Origin: a bacterium
GTDB lineage: Bacteria > Desulfobacterota > Deferrisomatia > Deferrisomatales > Deferrisomataceae
Assembly (NCBI GenBank): GCA_027021615.1
Contig: JALUTY010000098.1
Coordinates: forward strand, 1 to 64,000
Length of the DNA stretch: 64,000 bases
Direction: 5' to 3'
Shown one piece after another: positions 51,901-60,864 of this stretch. A program made the translations under genes and the position numbers. Within the stretch, counting starts at the first letter, position 1. Every line of letters begins with the position of its first letter. The notes beneath the pieces were generated by a model. The model was not told the DNA's origin and ran no database searches. It was given only the letters and a program-made list of their open reading frames with translations.

Positions 51901-53168
51901 GCCGGGAGTTTCCGGCGATCCATCCCCCGCCGGGGATCCGGCGGCCCCCGGGCCCCCAGGTTCCCCTGGGGACGGTGCTGCGGGCCGGTCTGAACCCGTT
52001 CCTGGTCCACCGGGAGGGAGGCCTCACCGTGATCGCGGGGTATCCGTGGTTCCTGGACTGGGGCCGAGATGCGCTGATCTTCGCGCGGGGGATGCTGGCG
52101 GCCGGCCTGGCCGAGGAGGCCCTGGAGATCCTGCTCGGGTTCGCCCGGTTCGAGGACCGCGGCACCCTGCCCAACGTGATCCGCGGGGCGGACGCCTCGA
52201 ACCGGGACACCTCGGACGCCCCCCTGTGGCTCGCCGTGGCCGCAGGCGAGGCGGCCGGGGTCCTGGGGCCGACGATCTGGGCGCGACGCTGCGGAGTCAG
52301 AACCCTGGCGGAGGTGGTCCGTTCCATCGGCAGCCACTACCTGGAGGGCACCCCCAACGGCGTGGGCGTGGACCCGGCCACCGGCCTGGTGTTCAGCCCG
52401 GCCCACTTCACCTGGATGGACACAAACCATCCCGCTGGCACGCCCCGGCAGGGGTATCCGGTGGAGATCCAGGCCCTGTGGTATGGGACCCTGGGGGCTC
52501 TGGAGGCCCTCGACGACGCGCCCCGGTGGCACCAGACCCGGGCCCGGCTGACCGCGTCGTTCGCTGACCTCTTCTTCCGGGAGAACGAGGGGTTCCTGTC
52601 CGACTGCCTCCACGGCCCCCCGGGCCGGGGCGCGCGGGAGGCCGAGCCTGATGATCATCTGCGGCCGAACCAGCTCCTGGCCCTGACGATGGGCCTGTTC
52701 ACCGATACGAGCCGGTGCCGGAGGGTACTGGAGCAGTGCCAGGTCCTGCTGGTGCCGGGGGGGATCCGGAGCCTGGCCGACCGGCCGGTACGCCACCCCC
52801 TGCGGGTGGAGCACCAGGGCCGACCGGTCCTCGATCCCCAACGGCCCTACCGAGGACGCTACGAGGGCCCTGAAGACCCGGAGCGCAAGGCCGCCTACCA
52901 CAACGGCACCGCCTGGACCTGGCCGTTTCCCCTGTACGCTGAGGCGTTGTGGCGGGTGTTCGGCGGCGGGGTGGCTGCAGAGGCCCGATCGCTCCTGTAC
53001 TCGGTCCGGGGCCTCCTGGAGGCCGGATGCGCAGGCCTGGTGCCCGAGATCCTGGACGGCGATGCCCCCCACGCCCAGCGGGGATGCGGGGCACAGGCCT
53101 GGGGGGTGTCGGAGCTCGTGCGGGTGCTTGCGCTTCTGGAGGGGAGGGATAAGGTGGAGCCGCGGTGA
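48912..53168 (+). CDS. Bifunctional glycogen debranching enzyme, GH13-like plus GH133
   Basis: A 1418-residue protein. The N-terminal part (about 130-560) is a GH13 barrel: nucleophile in DGFRCDAG (about 318-325), acid in LLEGLGG (about 350) and the third acid in ETHDNN (about 406). The C-terminal part (about 1000-1405) is an amylo-alpha-1,6-glucosidase (GH133): YPWFLDWGRDAL, WMDTNHPAGTP (about 1168), HLRPNQLLA and NGTAWTWP (about 1330). This is the architecture of eukaryotic debranching enzyme, with glucanotransferase and glucosidase in one chain. Start ATG 48912 is the first in frame. It heads a five-gene glycogen run. Confidence 0.9.
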   Translation: MELTQSPEPGAQLRAFRGDVLTLVLEVSPPGSGAAFVRTNLGRAATGRAEVVAEVEERRPALGRDWHDVPMETVGRGRFRARLPLAETGVFEAKAFFLPAGRRDPLWPSGPNVRIKVAPPHTVAVNSLYTAFVRMFRPPGAGGPGAGRCEGLLDGLGYTVIPPSGTFRQLVRQLDHVLGALRCRVVQLLPIHPVPTTYARMGRFGSPYAGLDFFDVDPALAEFDRKTTPLDQFRELVDAVHARGGRLFLDIPINHTGWASWLQIHRPHWFARDEGRRFASPGAWGVTWEDLSKLDYRHRDLWRYMARVFLYWCRQGVDGFRCDAGYMVPVEVWRYLVARVRQEYSDTVFLLEGLGGPLASTEALLSEAGLDWAYSELFQNYDRAQIEAYLPGADALSASRGLLVHYAETHDNNRLAATSETFARLRTALTALLCREGGFGLTCGAEWLAVEKLDVHGAADLSWGAESNLIGWIARLHAVHETHPSFLPGVRIRLVHRGPGNVLAARRDAAQGGHPLLIVANLDPTAPARAAWDPTATPPGPCLWDLLTGDRVEPEPSSHGPSVALAPGQVRCLSPGPSAVEAVERALAAPPREPEAVRRQRLRAKVIELARWYGREEEARDRLDELAEALDRDPADACGRIAGREWPPVTRWTWPEDTRRRVPVAAGNVLLITAPHPFRADLRVGDRTVAREDSLPRGEGRFWAVVVSGIRPAQEQPAGLAVRVHVPGGTRATEAPILLLGAEEPRVCLAYDAREIGRSRPYALLANARGAMAQVRAGWGEIESLYDAWLAGNLDPNVPVDRHVMLARMRGWVVVRGYSQALGRACTERFALTPEGSAAWRFSVPCGMGRRVVLEIVLRLSPDENAVHLEVHRPPAGEDREALPDEEPVRLVLRPDVEDRPNHGHTKAFAGPESAWPAAVRPLPAGFEFAPHSERTLRVTALSGTFVAEPEWLYGVDHPWEASRGIDPLSDLFSPGYLRVRLAGGERAVVRAEILTGREFPAIHPPPGIRRPPGPQVPLGTVLRAGLNPFLVHREGGLTVIAGYPWFLDWGRDALIFARGMLAAGLAEEALEILLGFARFEDRGTLPNVIRGADASNRDTSDAPLWLAVAAGEAAGVLGPTIWARRCGVRTLAEVVRSIGSHYLEGTPNGVGVDPATGLVFSPAHFTWMDTNHPAGTPRQGYPVEIQALWYGTLGALEALDDAPRWHQTRARLTASFADLFFRENEGFLSDCLHGPPGRGAREAEPDDHLRPNQLLALTMGLFTDTSRCRRVLEQCQVLLVPGGIRSLADRPVRHPLRVEHQGRPVLDPQRPYRGRYEGPEDPERKAAYHNGTAWTWPFPLYAEALWRVFGGGVAAEARSLLYSVRGLLEAGCAGLVPEILDGDAPHAQRGCGAQAWGVSELVRVLALLEGRDKVEPR

Positions 53169-53233
53169 GAAGGGGCGGATCGGAAAACCCATTGCCCTCG
53201 GCCCTCGGCCGAGGCGAACCTTCGAGGGAGACC

Positions 53234-53521
53234 ATGGCGAGAACCAAGCGAACCAAGACGGGGAGACGGCGGGTTCGATTCGAGTACCGGGCCGAGCCAG
53301 GCCACCGGGTGTGCGTGGCCGGGAGCTTCAACGGGTGGGACCCCCAACGCACGGTGCTGGTGGACCGGACCGGAAAGGGCGACTACAGCCGGGCGGTCCT
53401 GCTGGTGCCCGGCCGGTACGAGTACAAGTTCGTAATCGACGGCGTGTGGTGCGTGGACCCGGAGAACCCCCGCTGGGTCCCCAACGAGTTCGGCACGCTC
53501 AACAGCGTGCTGGAGCTGTGA
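53234..53521 (+). CDS. Small CBM48 glycogen-binding-domain protein
   Basis: A 95-residue protein: a basic start (RTKRTKTGRRR), then a CBM48/AMPK-beta-type domain with VCVAGSFNGWDP, GRYEYKFVIDG and WCVDPENP, the glucan-binding pattern. It has no catalytic domain, so it may anchor or regulate the neighbouring enzymes on glycogen. Start ATG 53234 with RBS GAGGGAG; an upstream GTG at 53165 overlaps the previous stop and is the alternative. Confidence 0.8.
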   Translation: MARTKRTKTGRRRVRFEYRAEPGHRVCVAGSFNGWDPQRTVLVDRTGKGDYSRAVLLVPGRYEYKFVIDGVWCVDPENPRWVPNEFGTLNSVLEL

Positions 53522-53577
53522 GGGCTGGGGAGCCCCTCCCCGTGGACGGACAGCGGATCCTCTGAGAGGAGGCGCGG

Positions 53578-55083
53578 GTGCGGCGACGGAGACCCAGAAT
53601 CCTGATCGTGACTCCGGAGATCACGTATCTCCCGGAGGGCATGGGCAACCTGTCGAACCGGCTCACGGCCAAGGCCGGGGGGCTGGCCGACGTGTCGGCC
53701 TCACTGGTGGCCTCGCTCCACGACCTAGGGGCGGACGTGCACGTGGCGCTGCCCCACTACCGCCAGCTGTTCCACATCGACATCGGTCGGTTCATCAGCG
53801 ACGAGCTGCGCACGTACCTGAGCAAGCTGCCGGAGGACCAGGTTCACCTGGCCGAGGATCGGATCTTCTACTACCGCGACGCGGTCTACAGCGGCTACGA
53901 GACCGAAAACCTCAAGCTGGCCCTGGTGTTCCAGAGGGAGGTGATCAATAACATCATGCCCAGGGTACGGCCCGACCTGGTCCACTGCAACGACTGGATG
54001 ACGGGGCTGGTGCCGGCCCACGCCCGCCGGCTGGGGATCCCCAGCCTGTTCACCGTGCACAACATCCACAGCCGGGAGACCACCTTGGCCCGGGTGGAGG
54101 ACCTGGGCATCGATGCCGCCGAGTTTTGGCAGAACCTCTACTACGTGAGCCTCCCGGGCCCATACGAGCAGACCCGGGAGGCGGTGCCGATCGATCTGCT
54201 CACGAGCGGGATCTTCGCCGCCCACTTCATCAACACCGTGAGCCCCACGTTTCTCCGGGAGATCGTGGAGGGGCGCCACGACTTCGTGCCCGCGCCGGTT
54301 CGGGAGGAGATCCGGAACAAGCACGACGCCGGGTGTGCCGAGGGAATCCTGAACGCGCCAGACCCCTCGTACCATCCCGTGCGGGACGGGGCCCTGGTGG
54401 CCCGGTACGGCCCCGAGCGTCATCCCGAGGCGAAGCGGGAGAACAAGCTGGCGTTCCAGCGCACCCTGGGGCTCGAGACCGACCCCGAGGCCCCCCTGTT
54501 CTTCTGGCCGTCTCGGCTGGACCCCGTGCAGAAGGGCTCCGACCTGCTCGCCCACATCCTGTACGAGACCGTGTCGGCCCACTGGGCCGAGGGGCTGCAG
54601 GTGGCGTTCGTGGCCAACGGCCCGGCCGCCGAGGTGTTCGCGGAGATCGTCCGGTTCCACGGCATCGGCCAGAGGGTGGCGGTGCATCCGTTTCGAGAGG
54701 ACCTGTCGCGGCTGGGGTACGCGGCCGCGGACTTCGTCTTGATGCCGTCCCGGTTCGAGCCGTGTGGGCTGCCCCAGATGATCGGCATGCTCTACGGCGC
54801 GCTACCCGTGGTCCACGACACCGGGGGGCTACACGACACCGTGGAGCCCCTGGATCCGGAGGCCGGCCGGGGCAACGGGTTTCGGTTCGAGGTGTACGAC
54901 CCTCCCGGGCTCCGCTGGGCGATCGAGCAGGCTGTGGCGTTCCACCGCCTGCCCCCCGGGGTCCGGGCCCGGGAGATCCGCCGGATCATGGCCGGGGCGG
55001 CAGGTCGGTTCACCCATGCCGAGACCGCCCGGCGCTACATCGAGCTCTACGAGCGCATGCTCGCGCGTCCGCTGGTGGGATGA
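53578..55083 (+). CDS. glgA: Glycogen synthase, GT5 family
   Basis: A 501-residue glucosyltransferase that extends alpha-1,4-glucan from ADP-glucose. KAGGLADV (about 32-39) is the nucleotide-sugar motif, and FWPSRLDPVQKGSDLL with SRFEPCGLPQMIGMLYG (about 392-408) forms the C-terminal active site. Bacterial GlgA is usually about 475 residues; here an internal insert around 200-260 accounts for the extra. GTG with RBS GAGGAGG. Its stop overlaps the branching enzyme start (TGATG). Confidence 0.9.
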   Translation: MRRRRPRILIVTPEITYLPEGMGNLSNRLTAKAGGLADVSASLVASLHDLGADVHVALPHYRQLFHIDIGRFISDELRTYLSKLPEDQVHLAEDRIFYYRDAVYSGYETENLKLALVFQREVINNIMPRVRPDLVHCNDWMTGLVPAHARRLGIPSLFTVHNIHSRETTLARVEDLGIDAAEFWQNLYYVSLPGPYEQTREAVPIDLLTSGIFAAHFINTVSPTFLREIVEGRHDFVPAPVREEIRNKHDAGCAEGILNAPDPSYHPVRDGALVARYGPERHPEAKRENKLAFQRTLGLETDPEAPLFFWPSRLDPVQKGSDLLAHILYETVSAHWAEGLQVAFVANGPAAEVFAEIVRFHGIGQRVAVHPFREDLSRLGYAAADFVLMPSRFEPCGLPQMIGMLYGALPVVHDTGGLHDTVEPLDPEAGRGNGFRFEVYDPPGLRWAIEQAVAFHRLPPGVRAREIRRIMAGAAGRFTHAETARRYIELYERMLARPLVG

Positions 55084-57089
55084 TGGGGACGTCCGATCGC
55101 CCCCCCCCGTGGGGAGACCCCTGGCTCGAACCGTACCGGGACGCGATCGAGGACCGCCGGCGCCGGATCCGCCGGTGGGCCCGCCGGCTCACCGGGGGGC
55201 GGGCCTCGCTTGCGGACTTCGCCAGCGGGCACACTTACTTCGGCCTCCATCGGACGCCGGGGGGATGGCGCCTGGCCGAGTGGGCGCCGGCGGCCAAAGC
55301 GATCTATCTCGTCGGCGATGCCACCGGATGGGAGGAGCGGGAGCCGTTCCGGTTCCGCCGGCTGGACGACCACGGCCGGTGGGAGCTGGTGCTGCCGGCC
55401 GACGCCCTGTGTCACGGCCAGCACTACAAGCTCCGGATCCACTGGGCCGGGGGGGCGGGCGACCGGATCCCGGCCTGGGCCCGCAGGGTGGTCCAGGACC
55501 CGGAGACCGGGGTGTTCAGCGCCCAGGTGTGGGTGCCGGATCGGCCGTACCGTTGGCGCCACCCCAGGCCGGAGCCTTCCGCCGAGGCACCGCTGGTGTA
55601 CGAGGCCCACGTGGGCATGGCCCAGGAACGGGAAGGGGTCGGCACCTACGCCGAGTTTCGGGACCGGGTACTGCCTCGCATCGTGCGGGCCGGCTACAAC
55701 ACCGTGCAGCTCATGGCCGTGGCCGAGCACCCCTACTACGGCTCGTTCGGTTACCATGTGTCGAGCTTCTTCGCGGCCTCGAGCCGGTTCGGCACCCCCG
55801 AGGACCTGAAGTCCCTGGTGGACGCGGCCCACGGGCTGGGGCTCCGGGTCACGATGGATCTCGTGCACTCCCACGCGGTCAAGAACGAGAACGAGGGTCT
55901 GGGTCGGTACGACGGCACCCGGTACCAGTTCTTCCACGCCGGGCCCCGGGGCGAGCACCCGGTGTGGGACTCGCTCCTGTTCGACTACGGGAAACCCGAG
56001 GTGCTCCACTTCCTGCTCTCGAACTGCCGGTTCTGGTTGGACGAGTACCGGATGGACGGGTTCCGGTTCGACGGGGTTACGAGCATGCTGTTCCTGCACC
56101 ACGGTCTGGGGCACGCGTTCTCCGGGTACGACGAGTACTTCGGACCCCAGGTGGACGAGGACGCGTACGCCTACCTGGCTTTGGCGAACGAGGTGGTCCA
56201 CCAGGTGTGGCCCGACGCGCTCACCGTGGCCGAGGACGTGAGCGGCATGCCGGGACTGTGTGCCCCCGTCGGCCAAGGAGGAGCCGGGTTCGACCGCCGG
56301 CTGGCCATGGGGGTGCCCGACTGCTGGTTCCGCCTGGTGCGCGAGGTTCCCGACGAGGCCTGGGACCTGGGATGGGTGTGGCACGAGCTCAACAATCGGC
56401 GGCCCGAGGAGCGGGTGATAAGCTACGCCGAGAGCCACGACCAGGCCCTGGTGGGGGGCAAGACCCTCATCTTCGAGCTGATCGGGGACGCGATGTACGG
56501 CCACATGCGGCAGGACGAGCCTGACCTCCGGGTGGAGCGGGGCGTTGCGCTGCACAAGATGATCCGGCTGGCCACCCTGGCCACGGCCGGCCACGGGTAC
56601 CTGGCGTTCATGGGCAACGAGTTCGGCCACCCCGAGTGGGTGGACTTCCCCCGGGAGGGGAACCGGTGGTCCTACTGCTACGCACGGCGGCAGTGGAGCC
56701 TGGCCGACGATCCGGACCTGCGTTACCACGGCTTGGCCGAGTTCGACCGGCAGATGCTTGCCCTCGCCCGGCAAGAGGGGTTCGTGGGGCGGGCCGAGCC
56801 GCGGCTCCTGCTGCTTCGACCGGAGGACAAAGTCCTGGGGTTTGCCCGGGGCCGGTTGCTGTTCTTCTTTAACTTCCATCCAGCCCGATCCCGCACGGAC
56901 TATTCGGTGGAGGTGCCGCCAGGGGTCTACGATCTCGTTCTCGACACCGACGAGCTTCGGTTTGCCGGGCCCGGCCGCCTGGTGGCGGGACAGCGGTTCT
57001 TCACCCATCCCCTGCCCGGCGGAACCCTGGGGATCCGGCTGTACCTGCCCAGCCGGTGCGCCCTGGTGCTGCGGCGCGAGGCTGGATGA
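55083..57089 (+). CDS. glgB: 1,4-alpha-glucan branching enzyme, eukaryotic-like GH13_8 type
   Basis: A 668-residue branching enzyme with an N-terminal CBM48 (about 50-130) and a GH13 barrel: nucleophile in DGFRFDGVTSM (about 325-335), acid in TVAEDVSGMP (about 382) and ESHDQAL (about 451). HHGLGHAFSGYDEYFG is the pattern of eukaryotic GBE rather than the E. coli GlgB. It makes the alpha-1,6 branches. Start ATG overlaps the glgA stop. The gene name follows function. Confidence 0.9.
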   Translation: MGTSDRPPPWGDPWLEPYRDAIEDRRRRIRRWARRLTGGRASLADFASGHTYFGLHRTPGGWRLAEWAPAAKAIYLVGDATGWEEREPFRFRRLDDHGRWELVLPADALCHGQHYKLRIHWAGGAGDRIPAWARRVVQDPETGVFSAQVWVPDRPYRWRHPRPEPSAEAPLVYEAHVGMAQEREGVGTYAEFRDRVLPRIVRAGYNTVQLMAVAEHPYYGSFGYHVSSFFAASSRFGTPEDLKSLVDAAHGLGLRVTMDLVHSHAVKNENEGLGRYDGTRYQFFHAGPRGEHPVWDSLLFDYGKPEVLHFLLSNCRFWLDEYRMDGFRFDGVTSMLFLHHGLGHAFSGYDEYFGPQVDEDAYAYLALANEVVHQVWPDALTVAEDVSGMPGLCAPVGQGGAGFDRRLAMGVPDCWFRLVREVPDEAWDLGWVWHELNNRRPEERVISYAESHDQALVGGKTLIFELIGDAMYGHMRQDEPDLRVERGVALHKMIRLATLATAGHGYLAFMGNEFGHPEWVDFPREGNRWSYCYARRQWSLADDPDLRYHGLAEFDRQMLALARQEGFVGRAEPRLLLLRPEDKVLGFARGRLLFFFNFHPARSRTDYSVEVPPGVYDLVLDTDELRFAGPGRLVAGQRFFTHPLPGGTLGIRLYLPSRCALVLRREAG

Positions 57090-57097
57090 TTTCCGCT

Positions 57098-57247
57098 AGG
57101 ACGCTGGGAGGTTGGGAGGCTTGAAAATATGCGTAGTATCAAAGCGTTCCGAGCATGGCCACGCCTCTTTGGCGTCACCTCACGGTCTCGGGGGGGCAGG
57201 GGGCTGGATTCGGCTAGGCGGCCTGGCGGCTCTCGAACCTGCCAAAT
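57098..57247 (+). repeat. Octamer array and conserved block
   Basis: AGGACGCT, GGGAGGTT, GGGAGGCT (57098-57121), then TTGAAAAT and a block with CACGCCTCTTTGGCGTCACCTCACGGT. A second octamer run (GGCTAGGC, GGCCTGGC, GGCTCTCG) ends near 57236. It is parallel to 23469-23633 but with fewer units (3 against 4 in both runs). Confidence 0.75.
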
Positions 57248-57491
57248 ATCGAGGGTATGCTCTAGTGTCGTGTTTCGGAAATTTCGTGCTATTCCCAAGG
57301 GGTGGGGCTGGGGGCCCCTCCTTCGCTGAACGGCCTCGCAGGGGCCGCCTCGGTGCGGTCCGCTGCGGCGCGTGAGGGCACGCGCCGCGGCCGCTCCCCC
57401 GGCGCCGGGCGGCCCGGGCTGCTCGGCCGTCGCGCTTCGTCGGAGCCTCCAGCCCCACCGATCGTTTGGCGGCGGTTCGGGGAAGCGGCCT

Positions 57492-57553
57492 AGTTGCCCA
57501 GCCCCCCAGCGGGCCGAAGGCCCTAGACCGACGACCGACGACCGTCAACCGAA
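57492..57553 (+). repeat. Octamer plus heptamer composite
   Basis: AGTTGCCC, AGCCCCCC, AGCGGGCC, then the GGGCCGAAGGCCC hairpin, then four heptamers (GACCGAC twice, GACCGTC, AACCGAA). It directly precedes the glgP RBS. With 57098-57247 it explains most of the 481-base gap; the remaining GC-rich 57248-57491 shows no gene. Confidence 0.8.
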
Positions 57554-57570
57554 GTTACAAGGATGCCTTC

Positions 57571-60123
57571 ATGCATATGCGCACGTTCTCCGTGACCCCC
57601 AGGCTCCCCGAGCGGCTTGCGCCGCTCCTGGAGATCGCCCACAACCTGTGGTGGGTGTGGAACCCGGAAGCGGTGGACCTGTTCCGCCGCATCGACCACG
57701 ATCTGTGGTCGGCCACCGGCCACAACCCCGTGGCCCTCCTGGGTCGGGTGGATCAGGACCGGCTTGAGTCCCTGGCCCGGGACCCGGTGTTTGTGGCTCA
57801 CATGGACCGGGTGGCCCAGGCCCTGGGTCGGTACCTCTCGATGCCCACGTGGGTCTCCCAGGCCTACCCCGATCTGAAGGGTGCCCGGGTGGCTTACTTC
57901 TCCATGGAGTTCGGCATCCACGAGTGCCTGCCCGTGTATGCGGGCGGGCTGGGCGTTCTGGCCGGCGATCACCTGAAGAGCGCCAGCGAGCTGGGCCTGC
58001 CGTTCGTGGGGGTGGGGCTCCTGTACCGCCAAGGGTACTTCCATCAGTACCTGACCCACGACGGGTGGCAGCAGGAGGTGTACCCCGAGAACGACGTGTA
58101 CAACATGCCGCTGCGGCCGGTTCGGACGCATGCCGGCGAGCCGGTGGAGGTGGAGGTTCGCATGGCGGGCCGTCCCGTTCGGGTTCGGGCCTGGCGGGCC
58201 CAGGTGGGGCGGATCCCGCTGTACCTGTTGGACACCAACCTGGCGGTCAACGATCCGGCGGATCGGGCGATCACCCAGCAGCTGTACGCGCCGGGAGAGG
58301 GGATGCGGATCCGGCAGGAGGTGGTGCTGGGGGTGGGTGGGGTGCGTCTGCTGGAGGCCATGGGGGTGGAGCCGGCCGTCTGTCACATGAACGAAGGGCA
58401 CTCGGCGTTTCTCGGGTTAGAGCGGATCCGGGTGCTCATGGAGCGCACCGAGCTATCGTTTGCCGAGGCCCTGGAGGCGGTGCGGGTGGGGAGCGTGTTC
58501 ACCACCCACACCCCGGTGCCTGCCGGCATCGACCTGTTCCGTCCGGCCGAGATCGAGGAGTACCTGGGAGACCTCCTCAAGGAGATGGGGATCGGGGTCG
58601 GGGACCTGATGGCCCTGGGTCGGGAGAACCCCGCCGACCTCAATGCTCCCCTGTCCATGGCCGTGCTGGCCCTGAGGCTCAGCGGTCACCGCAACGGGGT
58701 AAGCAGGCTCCACGGCCAGGTATCCCGACGGATGTGGGCCGGGGTGTGGCCGGGTATCCCCGAGGAGGAGGTGCCCATCGGGCACGTGACCAACGGTATC
58801 CACGTGCGCAGCTGGCTCTCGGACGAGATGGCCCGCCTGTTCGACCGGTACCTGGGCCCGTCGTGGGTGGACGAGCCCCTGGACCAGGCCATGTGGAAGC
58901 GGGTCCACGACATTCCCGACAACGAGCTGTGGCGGGCCCAGGAGCGGCTCAAGGAGCGGCTGGTGGGGTTCGTGCGGCGTCGCCTGCGAACCCAGCTGGA
59001 GCGCCGCGGGGCGAAGCCCGACGAGGTGCGGGCCGCCGACGAGGTGCTCGACCCCGAGGCCCTCACGATCGGGTTCGCCCGGCGGTTCGCCACCTACAAG
59101 CGGGCCGTGCTGCTCTTCCGGGACCCCGAGCGCCTGGCCCAGATCCTCAACCACCCGGATCGACCGGTCCAGATCCTGTTCGCAGGCAAGGCCCACCCGG
59201 CCGACAACGAAGGGAAGAAGTTCATCCAGGAGATCGTGCACCACTGCCGGCAGAAGGATTTCCGGAACCGGGTGGTGTTCCTGGAGGACTACGACGTCAA
59301 CCTGGCACGTTATCTGGTGCAGGGGTGTGACGTGTGGCTGAACACCCCCCGCCGGCCGCTAGAGGCCTGCGGTACCAGCGGCATGAAGGTGGTCCCCAAC
59401 GGGGGGCTCCACCTCAGCGTGCTCGACGGGTGGTGGGACGAGGCCTACGACGGCGAGGTGGGTTGGGCGATCGGCCGTGGTGAGGAGTACCAGAACGCGG
59501 ACGTGCAGGATCGGGTGGAGAGCCTGGACCTGTACGACCTGCTTGAGAACGAGGTGGTACCTCTCTACTACACCCGGGGGGACGATGGGTTGCCCCGGGG
59601 GTGGATCCAGCGCACGAAGACAGCCATGGAGCGCCTGACGCCCGTGTTCAACACCAACCGCATGGTACGGGAGTACACCGAACGGTACTACCTGCCGGCC
59701 CTGTCCCTGTGGAACCGGTTCGCCCAGAGCAACCACCAGGCCGCACGAGCCCTGGCGCGGTGGAAGGAGCGGGTGCGGGGAGCATGGGCCGGGGTTCGGG
59801 TGGCCGAGGTGTGGGGCGACGACGGTGCCGAGCGTCGGGTGGGCGACGAGTTTGCCGTGCGGTGCCTGGTGTACCTGAACGGCCTCGCTCCCGAGGACGT
59901 ACAGGTGGAGGCCTACTACGGCCTGTTGGATCCCTCGGGTCAGCTCGCAGCCCCCGCCCGCAGAGCCATGCGGTCCGAAAGCCGTCGGGAGGACGGCGCC
60001 TGGGAGTTCGCCGGCCAGATTCCGTGTGAGCTCACGGGTCGGTACGGGTACGTGGTGCGGGTGCTGCCCCACCATCCCAACCTCACCAGCCCCTGGGACC
60101 TCGGCTTGGTGGTGTGGGGCTAG
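57571..60123 (+). CDS. glgP: Alpha-glucan phosphorylase, GT35 family
   Basis: An 850-residue PLP enzyme that releases glucose-1-phosphate from glycogen. It belongs to the shorter class with an N-terminal DUF3417-like cap (HNLWWVWNPEAVDLF). The cofactor lysine lies in ACGTSGMK near 600, and NEGHSAFL, TTHTPVPAGID and GFARRFATYKRA are further marks. Start ATG 57571 with AAGGA seven bases before; the longer frame to 57466 comes from the repeats. Probably transcribed apart from glgA-glgB because of the long repeat gap. Confidence 0.92.
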   Translation: MHMRTFSVTPRLPERLAPLLEIAHNLWWVWNPEAVDLFRRIDHDLWSATGHNPVALLGRVDQDRLESLARDPVFVAHMDRVAQALGRYLSMPTWVSQAYPDLKGARVAYFSMEFGIHECLPVYAGGLGVLAGDHLKSASELGLPFVGVGLLYRQGYFHQYLTHDGWQQEVYPENDVYNMPLRPVRTHAGEPVEVEVRMAGRPVRVRAWRAQVGRIPLYLLDTNLAVNDPADRAITQQLYAPGEGMRIRQEVVLGVGGVRLLEAMGVEPAVCHMNEGHSAFLGLERIRVLMERTELSFAEALEAVRVGSVFTTHTPVPAGIDLFRPAEIEEYLGDLLKEMGIGVGDLMALGRENPADLNAPLSMAVLALRLSGHRNGVSRLHGQVSRRMWAGVWPGIPEEEVPIGHVTNGIHVRSWLSDEMARLFDRYLGPSWVDEPLDQAMWKRVHDIPDNELWRAQERLKERLVGFVRRRLRTQLERRGAKPDEVRAADEVLDPEALTIGFARRFATYKRAVLLFRDPERLAQILNHPDRPVQILFAGKAHPADNEGKKFIQEIVHHCRQKDFRNRVVFLEDYDVNLARYLVQGCDVWLNTPRRPLEACGTSGMKVVPNGGLHLSVLDGWWDEAYDGEVGWAIGRGEEYQNADVQDRVESLDLYDLLENEVVPLYYTRGDDGLPRGWIQRTKTAMERLTPVFNTNRMVREYTERYYLPALSLWNRFAQSNHQAARALARWKERVRGAWAGVRVAEVWGDDGAERRVGDEFAVRCLVYLNGLAPEDVQVEAYYGLLDPSGQLAAPARRAMRSESRREDGAWEFAGQIPCELTGRYGYVVRVLPHHPNLTSPWDLGLVVWG

Positions 60124-60129
60124 CCCCGG

Positions 60130-60864
60130 CTAGGGACGGATGCCCTTGCGGAGGAGGTCCACCTGGGCCTGGACGATGAAGCGACCCAGGCGCCCCTCGA
60201 CGTAGGCGGAGAGGGGGGAGAAGCGGAGCCGGGCAAATCCCGGAAAGGGGGCCGTGTCCTCGTCGGGCCGGGCCTCCAGCACCTGGGCGGCCAGGCCTGA
60301 GAGCACCTCTCGGGGGGCGAGCCGGACCCAGAGGAGGATCCATGACCCCGGCCGGGGTAGGGGCGGCGCGGCCGAGATCCGGGCCCCCCCGATGCTCACA
60401 TCCAGCACCACGCATGGCCGCCGGTCGGTCACCCCAGCCGCCAGGCCCTCCAAGGCCGAGCCCCGGCCTGTTGGAGGCACCGTATCCGGCAGGCGCGCCC
60501 ACTCCCCCTTCAGGAAGCAGGAGAGCCGGTAAGCGGCCCGGCGGTTTATCCGCTCCACCCCTCCCGCGTCCACCCGCAGCACCGGGAGCCCGTCGGCCCC
60601 CGCTCCCAGCTCGCCCCGCAGGCAGAGGATGCCCCGGGTCCCCGGCACCCGGAACTCCGCACGGGTGCCGGCGGGGGCGGGCTCGGGGCGAGAGGCGTCC
60701 AGGAGGGCCAGCACCACCCGGGCCCCCTGCACGTCCACACAGGCCGCGTCCACGGGGAGGCGTTCCCCGTCGGTCACCAGAAACCCCCGGGCCTGGAGGA
60801 CCTCCCGAGCCCAAGGGGGAAGGTCAGGGGCCGAGCTTTCGGATCCGTTCGGTGGGGGATTCAA
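60130..60864 (-). CDS. PilZ-domain protein, putative c-di-GMP receptor
   Basis: A 244-residue protein with an N-terminal YcgR-like part and a C-terminal PilZ domain. The binding motif is RRAAYRL (about 109-115) and DVSIGGARI (about 155-163), matching RxxxR and D/NxSxxG. YcgR-type proteins slow the flagellar motor on binding cyclic di-GMP, which fits its place after fliM and fliY. The start is uncertain: TTG 60864 overlaps fliY by 41 bases without a clear RBS, and GTG 60777 is possible. Convergent with glgP, with 6 bases between them. Confidence 0.82.
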   Translation of the reverse strand: MNPPPNGSESSAPDLPPWAREVLQARGFLVTDGERLPVDAACVDVQGARVVLALLDASRPEPAPAGTRAEFRVPGTRGILCLRGELGAGADGLPVLRVDAGGVERINRRAAYRLSCFLKGEWARLPDTVPPTGRGSALEGLAAGVTDRRPCVVLDVSIGGARISAAPPLPRPGSWILLWVRLAPREVLSGLAAQVLEARPDEDTAPFPGFARLRFSPLSAYVEGRLGRFIVQAQVDLLRKGIRP

